Notes under the pieces: generated by a model
Told to the model about the DNA's origin: nothing
What the model saw: only the letters and a program-made list of their open reading frames with translations
The model's database searches: none
Source: Erysipelothrix urinaevulpis
GTDB lineage: Bacteria > Bacillota_I > Bacilli_A > Erysipelotrichales > Erysipelotrichaceae
Direction: 5' to 3'
Assembly (NCBI RefSeq): GCF_009828835.1
Contig: NZ_WTTB01000003.1
Location: 124,001-188,000 of the forward strand
Length of the DNA stretch: 64,000 bases
Shown: in pieces, positions 61,691 to 64,000 of the stretch
Position numbering within the stretch: position 1 is the stretch's first letter
Layout of the letters: each line of letters opens with the position of its first letter
Program-made: the position numbers and the translations under genes

Positions 61691-63181
61691 TTATCTTAAC
61701 TTCGATAATGAATTATTAAGTTCTTTTGTGTTTCCATAAATAGATTTATACACTCGATAAATCTCATCATATATAATCACTTTTTCTTTCTCTGGATAAA
61801 CAGTTTTTTCTGACAGTTTTACCAAATCTTTAATTGCTGAATCATAATCACAATACCAACCTTCACTTACTGCAGCAATGATGGCAGCTCCAAATGCTGG
61901 TCCTTCTTCTTGTTTCAACGTCTTTATGGGAAGATTAAATATATTAGCTTGTATTTGTAACCAATAATCACTTTTAGCTCCTCCACCCACTGATACAAGC
62001 TGGTTTAGAAATATGTTCTCTGTTTTAAGAATCTCGTAAGTATCTCTTAAAGAAAATACAACTCCTTCTAATACAGCATTAACAAAATCTCCTTTTTTAT
62101 GTGTTTGATCGATTCCAACAAACGTACCTCGAATTTTTGAATCTAAGTGAGGTGTTCTTTCGCCACTTAAATACGGTGTAAATATAAGTCCGTTTGATCC
62201 TGTATTACTTGCTTGGGCATATTCAATCATTTCTTCAATTGTTTCATTCTCAAAAAAAGTGTTTTTTAACCAAGTTAAACTAGAGCCTGCCGCAAGTGTA
62301 ACGCCCATTGAATATTCTTTATCTGAGCTTGAATGAACAAATCTATGGATATTCTTATTTCTTTTGTTCATGTAAAAATGATTATTTACTAACAATACTC
62401 CTGATGTCCCAATACTTAACATACCTGTTTCAGAATCATTAATTCCTGTCGCTAAAGCGACTGATGCATTATCAGCAGCTCCCGCACAAACATTAATACT
62501 CCCAGATAAGGAAAGGTTATCTTTAACTGATTTTTTGAGTTTTCCAGCTACTTCACTTGAGTTTAATAATTTCGGTACTTTATTTATATCAATATTATAA
62601 GTATTTAGTATTTCTAAACTCCAATCTTTCTTCGTCATATCCATCAACAATGTTCCGCTAGCATCTGAATAATCCATCGTAAATTCACCTGTCAAATAAT
62701 AGACGAGATAATCTTTGGGAAGCATTATTTTACTTACTTTTTCCCAATTTTCTTTCTCATGTTTTTGAAGCCATAATATTTTTGGTAAGGTAAAGCCTTC
62801 AAGTGCTACATTTCCTGTAATGTCTACAATATCAAGATTTGAATTTATTTCTTCACATTCATCACTCGTTCTAACATCATTCCATAAAATTGCTGGTCGA
62901 ATAACTTTATCGTCTTGATCGAGTAAAACTAAACTATGCATTTGTCCAGCTACAGCAATTGAAGATAAATTATCACTAAAATTATCAATTCTATTAATAA
63001 TTTTTTTTACTACTGATTCAAATGCAATTACCCAATCGTTAGGATTTTGCTCACTATATCCTATTTTTTTGCTAAAAGTGTCATAAGAACTGCTTTCTGT
63101 AATAACTATTTGACCTTTTTCATTTAAAACAGTCCCCTTTAATGACCCAGTTCCTAGGTCTACTCCAAGTACATATTTCAT
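61691..63181 (-). CDS. xylB: Xylulokinase
   Basis: A 496-residue FGGY kinase: LGVDLGTGSLKGTVLNE as the phosphate-1 loop, VAGQMHSLVLLD, the DASGTLL block with the catalytic Asp, GTSGVLLV, YLSGERTPHLD and VGGGAKSDYWLQIQANIF near the C-terminus. Phosphorylates D-xylulose to xylulose-5-phosphate for the pentose phosphate pathway. The MHSL motif after AGQ is typical of xylulokinase. It lies eight bases after xylA. Confidence 0.95.
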   Translation of the reverse strand: MKYVLGVDLGTGSLKGTVLNEKGQIVITESSSYDTFSKKIGYSEQNPNDWVIAFESVVKKIINRIDNFSDNLSSIAVAGQMHSLVLLDQDDKVIRPAILWNDVRTSDECEEINSNLDIVDITGNVALEGFTLPKILWLQKHEKENWEKVSKIMLPKDYLVYYLTGEFTMDYSDASGTLLMDMTKKDWSLEILNTYNIDINKVPKLLNSSEVAGKLKKSVKDNLSLSGSINVCAGAADNASVALATGINDSETGMLSIGTSGVLLVNNHFYMNKRNKNIHRFVHSSSDKEYSMGVTLAAGSSLTWLKNTFFENETIEEMIEYAQASNTGSNGLIFTPYLSGERTPHLDSKIRGTFVGIDQTHKKGDFVNAVLEGVVFSLRDTYEILKTENIFLNQLVSVGGGAKSDYWLQIQANIFNLPIKTLKQEEGPAFGAAIIAAVSEGWYCDYDSAIKDLVKLSEKTVYPEKEKVIIYDEIYRVYKSIYGNTKELNNSLSKLR

Positions 63182-63189
63182 ACTATAAC

Positions 63190-64000
63190 CTAAACCAAAT
63201 AATCATTCAATTTGGATTTTACATATTCAATATGTGAAGAATCGTTTTCTATTTCGTTTAGTTCTAAAGCATACTCATATAACTCAAGAATATTTGTTTC
63301 TCCATCGATTATTTTTTTACCTATTCCATTATTGTATGAGTGATATCGTTTCTCTAATATTTTTTCAAAAAACTTATCTTCAATAATTTTTTCAACTGAT
63401 AATAAGGCTCTTGCATACGTATCCATTCCAGCAATATGTGCAAGCACTAGATCCTCCATCTCAAAAGAACTTCTTCTGACCTTGGCATCAAAGTTTATTC
63501 CACCTACTCCTAAACCACCAGCACGTATAATTTCATAAACTGCAAGAGTTGTATCGGCAACATTAGTAGGGAATTCATCAACATCCCACCCTAATAACAA
63601 ATCACCTTGATTTGCATCAATTGAACCCAACGAATTATTAATCGCTGCAACTCGAATTTCATGTTCAAATGTGTGACCAGCTAACGTTGCATGATTAGCT
63701 TCTAGATTTAGTTTAAAATATTCCATCAAGTCATACTTTTGAAGAAATGATAATGTTGTCGCTGCATCAAAGTCATATTGATGTTTCGTCGGCTCTTTTG
63801 GTTTTGGTTCTAATAGAAATTGCGGAAGATGATCAATACTCTTTGCATAATCAATTGCCATCTTATAAAAACTAGCTAAATTTTTTTCTTCTAAATCCAT
63901 ATCTGTATTTAAGAGTGTTTCGTAACCTTCACGTCCACCCCAAAATACATAATTTTTTCCATTTAACTTTTTACTAATATCTAAGCCTTTTTTAACTTGG
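63190..64000 (-). CDS. xylA: Xylose isomerase, 5' end outside window
   Basis: The frame is open to the right edge, with about 270 residues visible. Diagnostic motifs: [16 protein letters not shown] near the edge, [16 protein letters not shown] and [20 protein letters not shown], the metal- and substrate-binding segments, then [13 protein letters not shown]. Converts D-xylose to D-xylulose. It is first of the xylA-xylB pair here; anything further upstream, such as xylR, is not in view. Confidence 0.96.
   Translation of the reverse strand, partial: QVKKGLDISKKLNGKNYVFWGGREGYETLLNTDMDLEEKNLASFYKMAIDYAKSIDHLPQFLLEPKPKEPTKHQYDFDAATTLSFLQKYDLMEYFKLNLEANHATLAGHTFEHEIRVAAINNSLGSIDANQGDLLLGWDVDEFPTNVADTTLAVYEIIRAGGLGVGGINFDAKVRRSSFEMEDLVLAHIAGMDTYARALLSVEKIIEDKFFEKILEKRYHSYNNGIGKKIIDGETNILELYEYALELNEIENDSSHIEYVKSKLNDYLV

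Overview
The window is a low-GC Firmicutes-type chromosome segment: AT-rich, with strong AGGAGG-like ribosome sites and many U-tract hairpin terminators. Its gene content includes a folT-fhs pair behind a tetrahydrofolate riboswitch, mgtA behind an M-box, LicT/RAT control of a sugar PTS, KtrAB, an F-type ATP synthase, several PTS permeases and an AgrC/AgrA-like pair. This fits a fermentative member of the Bacilli/Erysipelotrichia. An Erysipelothrix-like host is my guess from gene flavour and was not tested.

Region 1 (1-14,448) is the right part of a temperate prophage. Its early genes run leftward: Cro-like regulator, Rha/KilAC antirepressor, small proteins, an SMC-like ATPase, a RecA-core ATPase, a DUF669 protein, an SF2 helicase, a ParB-like protein, an AEP primase-helicase, then an iteron- and hairpin-rich stretch that may be the phage origin. 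The lysogeny genes run rightward: CI-like repressor, small ImmA-like peptidase, an unknown accessory gene and a tyrosine integrase. The element ends in a tRNA-Gly 3'-end copy (CACCCGC-T-CCA) that I read as attR. Structural and lysis genes would lie left of the window.

Region 2 (14,449-35,224) is chromosomal. It has an 11-bp tandem repeat next to the attachment site, a bacterial eRF1-like (baeRF) protein, a two-component system, a D-amino-acid-oxidase-like flavoprotein, a P-type ATPase, an ankyrin protein apparently started from AUU, divergent nagA/nagB, a chromate-transporter pair, M-box-controlled mgtA, MscS, a YeeE/YedE transporter, a DUF349 protein, a small Cys-containing membrane protein and a LicT antiterminator.

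Region 3 (35,185-53,721) carries a NagE-like PTS permease with a RAT/terminator leader and a persulfide-type operon (trxA, CoA-disulfide reductase-rhodanese, CsoR-family repressor). The operator of that operon is matched by a second one in front of the small membrane protein at 33.8 kb. Next come the ATP synthase operon atpIBEFHAGDC, fused by overlap to ktrBA, and the folT-fhs-papain-like-tex operon. The c subunit keeps a Gln/Glu-Thr/Tyr pattern like Na+-binding rings, and KtrB is a Na+-linked K+ transporter, so this operon may form one ion-handling unit.

Region 4 (53,795-64,000) is partly accessory. A broken Abi_2-type abortive-infection gene sits between two 234-bp direct repeats (about 94% identical) made from the 3' end of a glutaredoxin-like gene. 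Then follow a small hydrolase, a CoA-binding protein, a flavodoxin-fold reductase, two paralogous SGNH hydrolases on either side of a lactose/cellobiose-type PTS with its RpiR regulator, and xylB-xylA, which runs off the right end.
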